Part shown: piece by piece, positions 1-10,082 of the stretch
Layout: every line of letters starts with the position of its first letter
Numbering within the stretch: the stretch's first letter is position 1
Assembly: GCA_963971405.1 (NCBI GenBank)
Contig: OZ020486.1
Coordinates: 21,599,419-21,663,418, forward strand
Source: Psococerastis gibbosa
Lineage: Eukaryota > Arthropoda > Insecta > Psocodea > Psocidae
Direction: 5' to 3'
Length of the DNA stretch: 64,000 nucleotides
The notes under the pieces: generated by a model
What the model was told of the DNA's origin: nothing
The model's database searches: none
What the model saw: the letters and a program-made list of their open reading frames with translations, nothing else
Program-made: the position numbers and the translations under genes

Positions 1-85
1 CATACAGTCTTATGTATCACTGAAATGTAGGCCTCTTTTATAAGAACATTATATTTAATAAATAAAAGTTATTCCCTAACAATGT

Positions 86-217
86 TCATATTATGTTAAT
101 GTATGTGGCATTGAAACACCTTTTGCACCTTGGATTACGTTGATCTGCAATGGCAAATGACGCACACAATTTTTCCATTTCTATTTCCAATTTCCCTAAA
201 GGGGATTTCCGGTCCAT
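86..217 (-). CDS. Short open frame, 43 codons, unknown
   Basis: An ATG-to-stop frame on the minus strand gives a basic 43-residue peptide with two closely spaced cysteines in an RCKRC context. The composition looks peptide-like, but the frame is short and lies inside or beyond the long first intron of the acetyl-CoA hydrolase-type gene. It does not match the next expected exon of that family. It could be chance, a transposon remnant or a terminal exon of an unrecognised gene. Confidence 0.12.
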   Translation of the reverse strand: MDRKSPLGKLEIEMEKLCASFAIADQRNPRCKRCFNATYINII

Positions 218-3200
218 ATTATTATTACTTACACCGTACCATAGGGCATAGTCCGTAACACAAACTTAGGCGGTTCGAAGAACGTATGATATATGATATC
301 AGCTAACTGGAAAATACCACCTTTTGATAACCAATAATAATTGATACGGTTACCGTGGTATTTTACAGTCTGCAAACCATAGACGTGTGTTCGAGGTCAG
401 TACATGAACTGTATGATAGGCAAACTGCCCACTATCAAATTGCGGTCGACATGAGTGGTGACCAATGGTTAGCGCTGTTGTCGCTCAATGGTTACTGCAA
501 GTTGGTGTTTTACAGTTAGCATACTAGACGTGTGTGCAAGAAGGCCAGTACATGAACTGTATGGTATACCACGCCAGAAATGTTGATTTTGACAGTTGTA
601 AAAAATTGTACGGTAACCATCGATGTGTTCTAAGTCAGTATATAAAGTGTGTGGTAGGCAAGCTGTCTACTACCAAATTGCGATAACCATATTTGCATCA
701 TTGACAAGCGATGGCAAGTTGCTACATTGGTTATTGTGTGGTGAAAGGGGGTTGTTTCAAAAATTTCGTCCCTTTCTATGGCAAGGATAAAAACTGTCAA
801 CACGCTGAGGATGAGCCCAAATTATTGGGGGGGGGGGGGTGCGTAGGAACGCATCGGAAGCCGGCAGACTACATTTCAATACCCTCAAATGTAGAAATCG
901 TGAACATCTAGAGTAGAAATCCAGAGTCGAGAATTGATCACCTCGCACTGGGTTCTGCAGGATTGAACTTTTGCAGAGACAATGACTTAAATCCACTTGA
1001 AAGGACTCAGTACGTCGTAGCAGCAGCTCCACTGTCTCTAAGAAGCATCTTAAGCATCAGATAAAGAAAAGGATCCAGAGAACCCCGATGTTAGACAAGA
1101 AGGAGTGAAAGCTTCCATTATAAGAAGAATCAATGAAGATTGGGTGTGACTTCAGTGAGAAACTAATGTAATCATGGCCAGACCTGAGGGAATTAATAAG
1201 AAGAAATAAGGGTGGAGCCACGGAGCATTATTAATTTATAATAACAGTAAAAAAGGTATGCGTTCGGTTTAAGCTGTGAGTCGGATTTCGGTACCTGTCC
1301 ATTTCATAGCAAATTATAGCCATGTTTCAATTTTTAACTAAATATACAGGGTTCAAGGTTACGAAATGCTGATCCTACAACTAAATGAGAATTATATGGA
1401 CAAGACTAGTTAGTTACTCCGGAGATTTAAAGAATACTTTACAAGATGAGTTCTCGAATCCGCCCTTAGTCTAGTAAGGAGTATTTTAAAATAAAAAGCT
1501 GTCCTTGTAGGCCAGAGGGCTCGGCCAATTCTATGCAATGTTGACCCCGAGCGATGCCCAAGGACTCCGTTCTATGAGCTCTCTGACCCGGTCAGCCAAC
1601 TCAAATATTGACTATCGCGGTATTTTTAGTTTTATTTTCTCATAGTAACATATAAATTCCCATCTCGCCTGCTTTGAGCAATTTTACGTTGGTTTTTGAA
1701 TAATGCAGTCGCATTAGAACCAAATGACACACTTCAGATCACTTATATAATGTATACTAATACAGGTATACTATGTATAAAATAAAAGTTCCCGCGAAAT
1801 TTTGATGACAGATCAATCAATCATTCAAGTGACTCTAGGACAGAGGAAATGTTCCTTGTCACTTGTATTGTATTCCTAATTTTGAATATATTGATTGATT
1901 GATTGATTGACTTTGATATAATGTACGAAAGTATATGTTCGTCGTTAACACCGATTGGTCACAGTCATGAAAGGCGTGATAAATCGACGGAAAATACAGG
2001 GAAAGAGCGTGGCTTGGCTGGATGCTTAGTATCAAATTAAAATATAACGGAACAATTCATCTAATCTGTGAGGCTCTACTTAGAAATGTTTTGTGATATT
2101 TCAGTCGAATTTGGGTTACATAAAATTTCTTGTGTTAATAATGCTTCCCCGTTAAAAAGATTAGTTTGTCACAAAAATGTACGAATAAGAATTATATGTA
2201 TAGTTAGGCACTTATATAGGCTAGTTGAAAAAATAGACTAGAAAATCGAATAGTAAATGGTGGGGTAGGACCTCGAAACCTACCGATAGCCCTGCCATCT
2301 TATCAGCTACTGTGTATCAGTCGCCGGTAAATGAATACTACTTGTAGGACACAATTGACTCAAAGATATAGTCTTTAGCGATAACACAGTATCAGATCTA
2401 CAGTACTGTAGCCTACATAAATAAATTAGACCTGTAATCACTAAACACCACAAAGAAAGAGGAAACATAACATAGTGCAAGGTGAAAATAAAGTTTATCT
2501 AGGCATTATCACAATGTACGGACGTTGCCTGCGGTTCGCCGTAGAGACAATTAAGCGACAACCGGATAAGGAAAAGCCGTACGGATTTAAAAATTTCCCA
2601 AGAAATATTGATCGTTGAGCTATGTAAATTATTACATCCCTTCGAAGAAATGTTCCCCCACAGTTGATGTAAGGTATCAGTAGGTGGTTGTCACTACCAC
2701 CGATCGACTACAATTATTGAACTAGATTTTACGTACATACTGTAAGTAGGTGCTTGACAAATCGACAAGATTTTTTTTCACCTCCTTTTCAATTTGACTG
2801 CTTGTTTCTCGGGTATTGTTTCATGTTTTTTATTGCAAGTGATGTCGTTTTTTGACTTTGTCTGTTGGCAACACATTATAAACTTATTTATTTATTTGAT
2901 TTGTAAAAAAATAACGGAGAATGATGATGCCAGGTGGATGGCATGAAAAAAACTGGCCAATTGACGTTAATGACACCCTCGCCAATATGCTGAGGAACAT
3001 TTTTATGGGTTATAACATTGTTTTAGCTGTACGATCAAACTGCCTGTGAAATTGGCATTTTTTTATTTTTTTTTTTTAAAAAACGGACACAGCGGGAGTC
3101 CGATTGTCTATTAATCAGGGAAAGATAGGCTGAAACCGAAACTCATGGTACGGTACACTATTCATTATTTGAAAAGAAACACTTAAGAGAAGTTATCAGG

Positions 3201-3520
3201 AGATTAGATTAAGAAAATAAAAACAGCACAGCTGTATCACTGTGTCAATGTCCTACGTAAATAACCTGTCAATAAACAATGAAATGTGGGCAATATTGTC
3301 ATTGGCACATGTCCAAAGTTAGCAAGCTACGTCAACGATGCACTCTTCCATTCTCAAAATCAATCAACAGACCTAGCCCTAGACCTGAATGAAGAATTTC
3401 TTTCTATAGCTATGATTATAATAGTTATTTAGATTATAACGTTAGCCTCACTTATTCAATTGTAATCACAAATCACACGAAGACTACTTTAACACGTCAA
3501 GTGTTTTTGTTTGTTGTTTA
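218..3520. other. Intergenic or intronic AT-rich DNA, no gene seen
   Basis: I find no supported exon here apart from the short features listed separately. It would be the first intron of the minus-strand gene that starts at 4224, if that gene continues beyond the window. It contains a G(10) run near 829-838, an (ATTG)n stretch near 1889-1912, and scattered T and A runs. I looked for the next exon of the acetyl-CoA hydrolase family on the minus strand and did not find it. Confidence 0.5.
330..720. repeat. Degenerate tandem repeat, about three units
   Basis: Three diverged units begin near 362, 510 and 613. Each holds a GACGTGTGT-like or GATGTGTTC-like block, then a 'cagTAcATgAAcTGTaTGgTA' type block, then a 'CTACCAAATTGCG' type block. 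Unit spacing is about 100-150 bp. No coding potential is visible. Origin unknown; an old satellite or a transposon end is possible. Confidence 0.5.
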
Positions 3521-3523
3521 GTT

Positions 3524-3600
3524 TTTTTAATAAAGTAAACCTTCAATCGTACTCAAGGCCTTTTTTTTAATAAAGTAAACCTTCAACCGTACTCAAGGCC
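3524..3600. repeat. Tandem duplication, two units of about 38 bp
   Basis: Two adjacent near-identical units (about 3524-3560 and 3561-3600) each run from a T tract through TAATAAAGTAAACCTTCAA to GTACTCAAGGCC. They differ by one substitution (AATCG versus AACCG) and T-run length. This is a recent slippage-type duplication. Confidence 0.85.
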
Positions 3601-3794
3601 TATACTGGCAATACAGCCTATAAATACCCTATGCATACGGTACTGGAACGAGTACGTGACACATACATATTCCCTTTTGCCTGCCGATAAAGGTACCGTA
3701 GGTTTCGTCGGTTTTGATAAGTTAGTCAAACCATAGGCCTATCTTGAGTAGGGCTCTAAAATTTAAATTCTTACAGTATATATTTGGAGCCCCA

Positions 3795-3950
3795 ATGCTG
3801 TTTAAACAGGGTTCTACAAAAGAAAGTAAACGAAGACGAGGATTTTCTCATTTTCTACGGGGTGTTCCAGTAAACAAAGAACAGTTTAAAAATACATTTA
3901 TAGTGTCGGGTTTTGGTTTAGTAGCATTGAGCATTGTTTTGCAAACCTAA
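3795..3950 (+). CDS. Small putative single-pass membrane peptide or 3' exon, unknown
   Basis: An open frame ends at the TAA at 3948-3950. The first ATG is at 3795 (51 residues). A plausible acceptor (TTCTTACAG at 3767-3775) lies in the same open frame, so it may instead be the last exon of a spliced gene. The peptide is very basic in its middle (KESKRRR) and ends in a hydrophobic segment of about 17 residues, as in small tail-anchored or mitochondrial inner-membrane proteins. I do not recognise a family. It lies antisense within what would be the first intron of the gene starting at 4224. Confidence 0.25.
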   Translation: MLFKQGSTKESKRRRGFSHFLRGVPVNKEQFKNTFIVSGFGLVALSIVLQT

Positions 3951-4046
3951 TGGATTTTTTACTTATGAATAGGCTTAGAACTACTCTTGATTACGTAAAA
4001 CATTCAGACAGTCAGGCAGGCAGATGACAGAGGCTCCTACACTCAC

Positions 4047-4224
4047 CTGACTCAAGAATTTGCAGAGCTTCCTCAGCTGTCACATAGGTCGGTTTTCTGT
4101 TCAGTGGCTGCGACGGTTCCTTGGAATAAGAATAATAATTCCTACAACGACCTGACCCCTTAACGCTCAGATTGGTCATAACTCCAGAAATTCTGGTTGT
4201 AAGTTTTTGAACAACGGATGCCAT
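4047..4224 (-). CDS. First coding exon of an acetyl-CoA hydrolase / 4-hydroxybutyrate CoA-transferase-like gene (partial)
   Basis: The ATG at 4224-4222 opens 59 codons plus one base, ending at a strong donor (CAG|GTGAGT, intron from 4046 downward). The first 30 residues are basic and hydroxylated with few acids, consistent with a mitochondrial presequence. They are followed by a KEPSQPL...KPTYVTAEEALQILESG segment. The 'TAEEA..I.SG' block matches the start of the mature part of animal acetyl-CoA hydrolase/CoA-transferase family 1 proteins (Drosophila CG7920 type), where the next residues are normally 'DTVFVHG'. The phase-1 donor splits a Gly or Asp codon as expected. Later exons are not found in 1-4046, so the gene either has a first intron longer than 4 kb running off the window or is a fragment. 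Assignment rests on a short N-terminal match. Confidence 0.6.
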
Positions 4225-5132
4225 CGTTGTGCTGATCAAATTACACTGAATTGAAGGACTAGATATGTGACACTGAATGGCAGAAAGAACTATTATCCCG
4301 GGCGGCAAGTTAACTTGATATTTCAGACTTCTCAAGTCTTTTGTAATTCACTAATGATAATGATGAAGTTCATTAAAAATACAAACATAAAAATGGCCGA
4401 TGACCTTCAGTTTCGCAAGATGATTGTCAAGACTTTCCAACATTATTGTTAACAAACAGAAGTTATTTAACTTAAAACTATTTATAATTCTTATTTTTTT
4501 TTACCATTCTTCAATTTCTGAACTTCATATGGAAGGCAGAAGCTTGAAGTTTTTGTTTTTAGTTTAACTACATTTTTTTGTTGAAGCCCGCTAAAATTTA
4601 AAATGACCACTTCGTTTTTTAGCATTGAATAGTGAAGGAATAAAGTCAGCCTAAACATACAAACCAGTATCTGTATCCACAGTGTATACTGTATTAAACC
4701 TCTTGCATTATTGCGTACTAGGCGGCCTATAATACCCAATATACAAATTTAACTTGATTACCTGGTTTGACTTTCAATCAATTTTAATGTTGTGTATTGG
4801 ACAGTTAAAATACGAAAGCGTTAGGAACTAGGAAGCTGACTGTTCTGTTCTGCATCATAACAAGACGCAACTTGCTCCAATAAGTGCAGCACCTACACGA
4901 GTTCGAGAGTTCCACAGAATTTAGGCTTGCAATCTCTGCATGGCAGACATCATTGCCAAACAGCCAGACAACGTCACTGTTCCCAGCTCCAGAATAACTG
5001 CACTGCAGACCGATACAACATGGCACAGCTGCCAAAAGGACGGGCGTTGGATAAATTAAGAATTGGCATTTTGTTACAGTTCATTATGTCGGATCCGTTC
5101 TTCTTATTCTCTTAACAATTATAAATTATCGT
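4225..5132. other. Upstream region of the CoA-transferase-like gene
   Basis: No supported gene. A short plus-strand frame opens at an ATG in good context at 4393 (AAAAATGGCC) and stops after 19 codons. It could be a divergent first exon, but no convincing donor follows. The rest is AT-rich without recognisable coding. Confidence 0.4.
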
Positions 5133-5140
5133 ACTGTACT

Positions 5141-5605
5141 CAGAGGCGGTCTCAGGCCTCATGAAAGGGGGAGGCACTTGTCAGTAGCGTAACGATAGGT
5201 TTTCGAAGGGGAATGCGCATAATTTGGCGCCCTTTCACCCATTTTCATAAAAGTGTAGAAAATGGGGAAAGCTGTTCTCATGGACGTACGCAGCTTTTAC
5301 ATTAATGACCTTAGTGTCCTTTGCGCATGAGCCAGAGGGTTCGGAGGATATAATTTTTAAAATAGGGCTGAAATCTTGGGGCTTTACTCATTTTCAGAGC
5401 CATAAGGTTTCTATATTACAGGGAATTAATAACATTGTGCCCAAGGGGGCAAGAGAAATTATTTTAAAAATTGGGGTAAAATAGTGGGGGTTTACGCATC
5501 TTGAGTGGAGTTACCACTTGGATTTTAGAGGGAAAGAATATAACTGCCTTCCAAAGGGGGGGGGGGGGCATTTGCCCGCAGTGCCGGTCGCTGCGTCCGC
5601 CTCTG
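5141..5605. mobile_element. Non-autonomous hAT element (465 bp) with 8-bp target duplication
   Basis: The ends are inverted repeats CAGAGGCGG / CCGCCTCTG. They are flanked by a perfect 8-bp direct repeat ACTGTACT (5133-5140 and 5606-5613). CAG...CTG termini plus an 8-bp duplication are diagnostic of hAT transposition. The interior has G-rich runs (including a G9 tract near 5558) and no transposase reading frame, so it must have been moved in trans. Confidence 0.85.
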
Positions 5606-5613
5606 ACTGTACT

Positions 5614-6357
5614 ATTTAAACGTGAAATAAAATTAGGCTATGCTCTCTGATAAAAAAAATAATAGGCCTGATGTGTTATATTTATTGCGATAGGTAAGAA
5701 TTTAAAATATATATATATATAATCTAGGGATGACTTATTGGGGGTTTTCGATTCGAACTTTGAAATTGTGACACAATCTATTATCAATATTTATCCATTG
5801 TTCTATGTATAATATATGAAGTAGGTAGCATATAGCCTCCCGCAACAGTACAATACACTGTGCACAGTGCCTTCTCCTTCCGACCAGACACTCGCAGTCT
5901 CACAATTACAAAACCCAGCTGCTTGTAGAAAGAGTCACAGGCTATATTATTAGTAGAAATATTTATTTAAAAAAATACAATTTACGTCAGCCTATTTATA
6001 ATGTATTTAAAGCTCTACAAACGCAATATGGTACTCAATAGTGTAGATAGGCTACACAGTAAATGTCAAAATATCAACTGATTGTATTACAGCCTATTTA
6101 GGGTAAGGAACCTCAGTGAGGCCTGTGGGATTTTATATAAGTGTGTCCTATATCGAATGGAACACAATATCGTAGCTGTAATTTGAAGTAAAAGTTCTAC
6201 AGTACCATTTTAGGATGAGTTTCTAGGCACAAATTTTATCGCTAAAGGGAGAATATTCCGGTATTCTAAAGTAATCGATCTATAGCTGTTATATTATTCT
6301 ATCCTAAAAGAATGAGCTGAAGCAGCCTACCAGCCACTATGCTTGTCCTTAATTTCC
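5614..6357. other. Intergenic AT-rich DNA
   Basis: No gene seen. Contains an (AT)n microsatellite at about 5706-5721. Otherwise low-complexity AT-rich sequence. Confidence 0.5.
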
Positions 6358-6445
6358 TTGATCTTACCTAAAATAAATGTCATGTTCATTTAGGGTTATT
6401 GCAATAATCCTAAATGAACATAATATATATTTTAGGTAAGATCAA
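6358..6445. repeat. Near-perfect hairpin, 88 bp
   Basis: Left arm TTGATCTTACCTAAAATA... and right arm ...TTTTAGGTAAGATCAA fold back over about 37 bp per arm, with small mismatches and a short central loop (GTTATTGCAATAAT, itself palindromic). It looks like a very small fold-back MITE or an inverted duplication. No coding. Confidence 0.8.
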
Positions 6446-6519
6446 ATACTTATACAATTTTGAGCATATTGTTCATGGCTAGTCTCTAAAATTCAACAAC
6501 TTATAGTTAACTTTGAGGC

Positions 6520-6967
6520 CGTTTCCGACCATTGAAACTTATCCAGTCACTAAGTTTGAGGGGAGCTTATCTCACTTTATTTATAAATATATACTGTATA
6601 TATATACTTACTCGCTTCTTATGCACGCTAGCAGTCTTTCAACTGATCATACAATACAGACATCCCTGCAGCGACATTTACACAATACAACGCCAAGCCA
6701 ATAATATTTATACTCAGCCGGCACAAAAAGTTATAAATGAGCATGCACCCAACTTTTTAGCATGCAAGATGTTCAATGCCATGCCAGTAGAAATCAAAAT
6801 ATTGAAAGGCAATGAAAAAATATTTAAGGAAGCAGTGAAAAAGCACGTAACCAACCTTTCTGATAAACACCTACTGTACTTGCCATATTGTTTCAGCTTT
6901 TTAATTAACGCTCTTTTAACCTTGTTTTTTTATTTATTTATAAGTACATTTCTACATTTTTTAATTA
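6520..6967 (+). pseudogene. Non-LTR retrotransposon 3' remnant (reverse transcriptase C-terminus)
   Basis: A degraded plus-strand frame carries about 40 residues (near 6730-6850) with the pattern 'KMFNAMPVEIK.LKG...F.EAVKKHV'. This is the typical tail of the reverse-transcriptase ORF of jockey/CR1-like LINEs (a 'YN.LP..IR....F...LK.HL' type ending). The element appears to end in an (ATTC)n tail near 7283-7300, after an inserted MITE at 6968-7153. Everything upstream of the tail region is missing or unrecognisable, so it is a 5'-truncated dead copy. Confidence 0.5.
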
Positions 6968-7153
6968 GGCGGCTATTCCATCTGTCAATAATCCGTCATT
7001 TGTGCATCAATAATAAGTCTCTACCATATTATAACTTAATTTATAATAGATAAGTTAAGTATCTACATACATTATAGTCTCCTTAACACAAACATCTCAT
7101 CAATTTTTGATGCACAAACATTTGACGGATTATTGACAGATGGAATAGCCGCC
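6968..7153. mobile_element. PIF/Harbinger-like MITE (186 bp) nested in the LINE remnant
   Basis: Terminal inverted repeats of about 30 bp begin GGCGGCTATTCCATCTGTCA and match at the far end (TGACAGATGGAATAGCCGCC). The flanks are TTA on the left and TTG on the right, an imperfect 3-bp duplication. The end sequence is shared with the element at 56096-56537. It separates the coding tail of the LINE remnant from its ATTC tail, so it inserted later. Confidence 0.7.
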
Positions 7154-7278
7154 TTGCGAATTTATGTTTTTTTTTATTGTAGGCCTATATTTTAAACGTA
7201 TCCCAGCAACACAAGTCCTATTGATAAACTTAGGGTCGGGATAACTGTATGATTTAATAAGAGTAGGTGTTTTGCAAA

Positions 7279-7300
7279 TAAATATTCATTCATTCATTCT
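7279..7300 (+). repeat. (ATTC)n tail of the LINE remnant
   Basis: AATAAATATTCATTCATTCATTC closes the non-LTR remnant that begins near 6520. Short simple-repeat tails are typical 3' ends of several non-LTR families. Confidence 0.5.
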
Positions 7301-7571
7301 CTATAAGCTTTTGAGATAACCTACCCCTATACTTAGTGGGTGGATAAGGTCCGTTCGTCGGAAAGGGTCGGAGTAATATACATATGTACTGTATGTATAT
7401 TTACTTTAAAAAATTACTTGAAGCCAATTAACAAATCAAAACTTGAAAGAAACTATTATGAATTTTAACGCAAAGTCAAGCCCCGATCAATTGAACCGCA
7501 GCAGCAGTGGCTAGTAGACTGTCAATGAGCATACTTACATCAGCACATGCACTTTTATTAAATATTAGATA

Positions 7572-7811
7572 CAGTGCCGGACTAGCAATGGCCATGGCCT
7601 GAGGCCCTCCAAAAACAGGCCAAAGCACGCACGTACATTAAAATTAAATATTTATAAAAGAAAAATGAAATCCTCAAAAAACGTTCGAAACTGGAGGTAA
7701 ACACTGGTAGTGGTTAAAATTTTGTGTTTTTCTGTTTTCACATTTTTGTTTAATACAGAAAATAGTAGCTAGGTTGTCTGGCCTTTGGCCACAATGGTTA
7801 ATCCGGCACTG
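7572..7811. mobile_element. Probable hAT-type MITE (240 bp), no clear duplication
   Basis: Ends CAGTGCCGGA and TCCGGCACTG are a 10-bp perfect inverted repeat starting with CAG, as in hAT elements. The flanks (ATTAGATA / GTTAATAT) do not give a clean 8-bp duplication, so either they have decayed or the element boundaries are slightly different. No coding. Confidence 0.5.
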
Positions 7812-8339
7812 GTTAATATGCCTCGTACCTTCACTACGGTGCATTTTGGAAAGCTTTAGCATGTTAATAATATTGGAAACAAAAATTATAGCCACTTACA
7901 ATTGAAAATTAGAAATTGTGGAGATCAGAGTACATATGAATCTCCTTTTTTATCGGAGCTAAATCGTATACATCTCTCATTTGCCCCAGAAACATTCCCT
8001 TTAACTTTATTGATTGTTTGAAGCGGTTCAGAGGTAAAAAAAAAATTACTTTTCAACCACCTTGTATTCTGCACTCGTCCCTCACCTACCGTAGGAAAGA
8101 CATTTTTACATGAGAACTGAGAGAACTAATGTTTGAATATAAGGAAATAAACTATAGCATTGGATATAATAGGCTATTGCACAAACCGTTACAATATGCC
8201 AATATGCGGCAAGGTATATTGTAGTTCAGCGTGGTACGAGATACCCTTAAAATAACACTAGCCCCTCACAGGAAATTAAAATATTTTCTAGTTTATTTAT
8301 TCATTTCTTTATAAAAATTACGTGTCGAGTAAGGGTCAC

Positions 8340-8575
8340 CTCCGAATTAATCAAGGGCACTATGTTCCCCAATTGATTCGGAATCCACTTTAATTAGGAG
8401 GTCCACCCGGTTAGTCAACTCCCCTTTTCCCTGAGATAGACTGCCCTAACTTAACTGCCCTTACCCTTAGGGTGCCTCAAGTTATTAAACAGACTCTCCC
8501 CCCGCCAGGCAGACAGGATTGTTTAAAGCAGAAATGCTGAAAGCAGGCGTTGGAAACAAACAATTTTTTGTATAA
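8340..8575 (+). repeat. Dispersed repeat family C, copy 1
   Basis: Shares long stretches with 35330-35815, 36735-37075 (inverted) and 63345-63545. Shared blocks include TTCGGAATCCACT, GAGGTCCACC, AGTCAACTCCCCTTT, GTGCCTCAAGTTA and CCCCCCGCCAG, ending near GCGTTGGAAACAAACAA. The AAC-rich end suggests a short retroelement tail, but I see no clear promoter boxes. Function unknown. Confidence 0.7.
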
Positions 8576-10082
8576 AATTTTATAAAATTTACTTAAAAAC
8601 TGAAAAGTAAATAATTTTTCCTTTTGCGGATTGCACCAAATAAATGCTAGCAGAATCCAACCAGGGAACCAGGGGGTAACCAGGGGAGCTTCAGCTCCCC
8701 TTCCCCCGAAATTTCTTGGCTTTACATTGTATAGAATTGAACGTTCCAGACGTGCGAAATTCAGTACATACTATAGGATCGGAAACTACAAGTCCAAAAC
8801 TCGCAGGACTGGATTTTGTAAAAGACGTATTAAGCTTACACTCGTTCGTCTTTGACATCGTGCCCTAACAGATCGACTTACCCAATGCAGGACCACTAAG
8901 AATATAATCCTAAGTAATGCTGCATTCATTTAAATACTGCAATTATTATTTCAATAAGAAACATTGAAATTGCACAATATACTTTGAAAAACTCTGATTA
9001 TTACAGATAACATACAGTATATGTCATTATAAAAAATTCTTTGAGTTAGCAGCACCAATTGACAGTATATGGTATAGTAGGCGGACAGACTGCCTTAGAA
9101 ATATTATTTCCGCTATATTAGAGGTTCCAGATTTTTTCGCGGCCCCTAGGGGTCGGCAAACCCGTTCCTGGGGCGCAGTCATAGTTTTCACAATACACTA
9201 GATAGGATTAAAATTTAGTCACCACCACCCAGCCACAGACATTAGACGCTGTAAAAGCAAAAGCCCAAAATCACTTTTCCCATTAATTTTTGCATTATAA
9301 AGTCAAAAAACTGACAATCGTTATTCCTCTTTGCGTAAAACATAAATTCAATACATTGCAAGCCAAAATAGTATATTTTGTATAAGTAACAAAATTTGGG
9401 AACCTTTGCTCTAGAAAGATTTCAAACCGGAAGTGAAAGTGATTGCGATCTGACCATGAATTTTTAATTGTGAAATGTTAATTTTTTTGGACCCCAACTT
9501 GGCCAAGCTATGCCTATACCTATTGCATTGGGTAAATGCTAAGCGTGCTCTAGCTTGTCCATTATCGCTTGTAGCCGTTATGGATTGACATCAAGAACGT
9601 GTGGCAGTTTGCCAATGGCCAAAAAGACAATATCAATAATGTCCGACAAACCATGGGGGTCGTTGGCATTGGGCCAGGACCAATGGACCACTATAAGCAG
9701 GTGTAGGTCCATTTCATCAGGACATTATTTTACATAATAATTTGAATTGATGTTCCGAATGCACAACAGACAAATTTCATAAATGAATAATTATTCGATG
9801 GCTGCGTGGTAATACAACGTAAGTGACTCCGGGGCCGAAATTGAGATGCTTATTGAAACTGGAGCTTAATTTTAAGTTGCACGCGCCTGACTACATTTGA
9901 TTGGGCTAGGTTGGATCTTTATAGAGTTATAGCACTTGAGAAATCTGTTTTACAATAAGAAAATACGCTTATATCAACAGTTTTCTTTGCCTCCTGAAAA
10001 CTTTGGTTTTGTGCACTTACGTGGTATTACCACGTAGCCAGCGTAATATGATTAAGAAATGAAAATGATTAACATGGTATAC
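8576..10082. other. Intergenic DNA
   Basis: No gene recognised. Short open frames near 8631-8855 and 9555-9737 have no recognisable family or splice support and look accidental. Confidence 0.5.

Noticed and set aside
829-838. G-runs here and near 5558, 12697, 12786 and C-runs near 34584
   Set aside because: Homopolymers of this length are common and prone to sequencing error; no structural context suggests a function.
4393-4452. Possible divergent first exon starting AAAATGGCCGATGACC
   Set aside because: Stops after 19 codons without a convincing donor, and no following exon was found.
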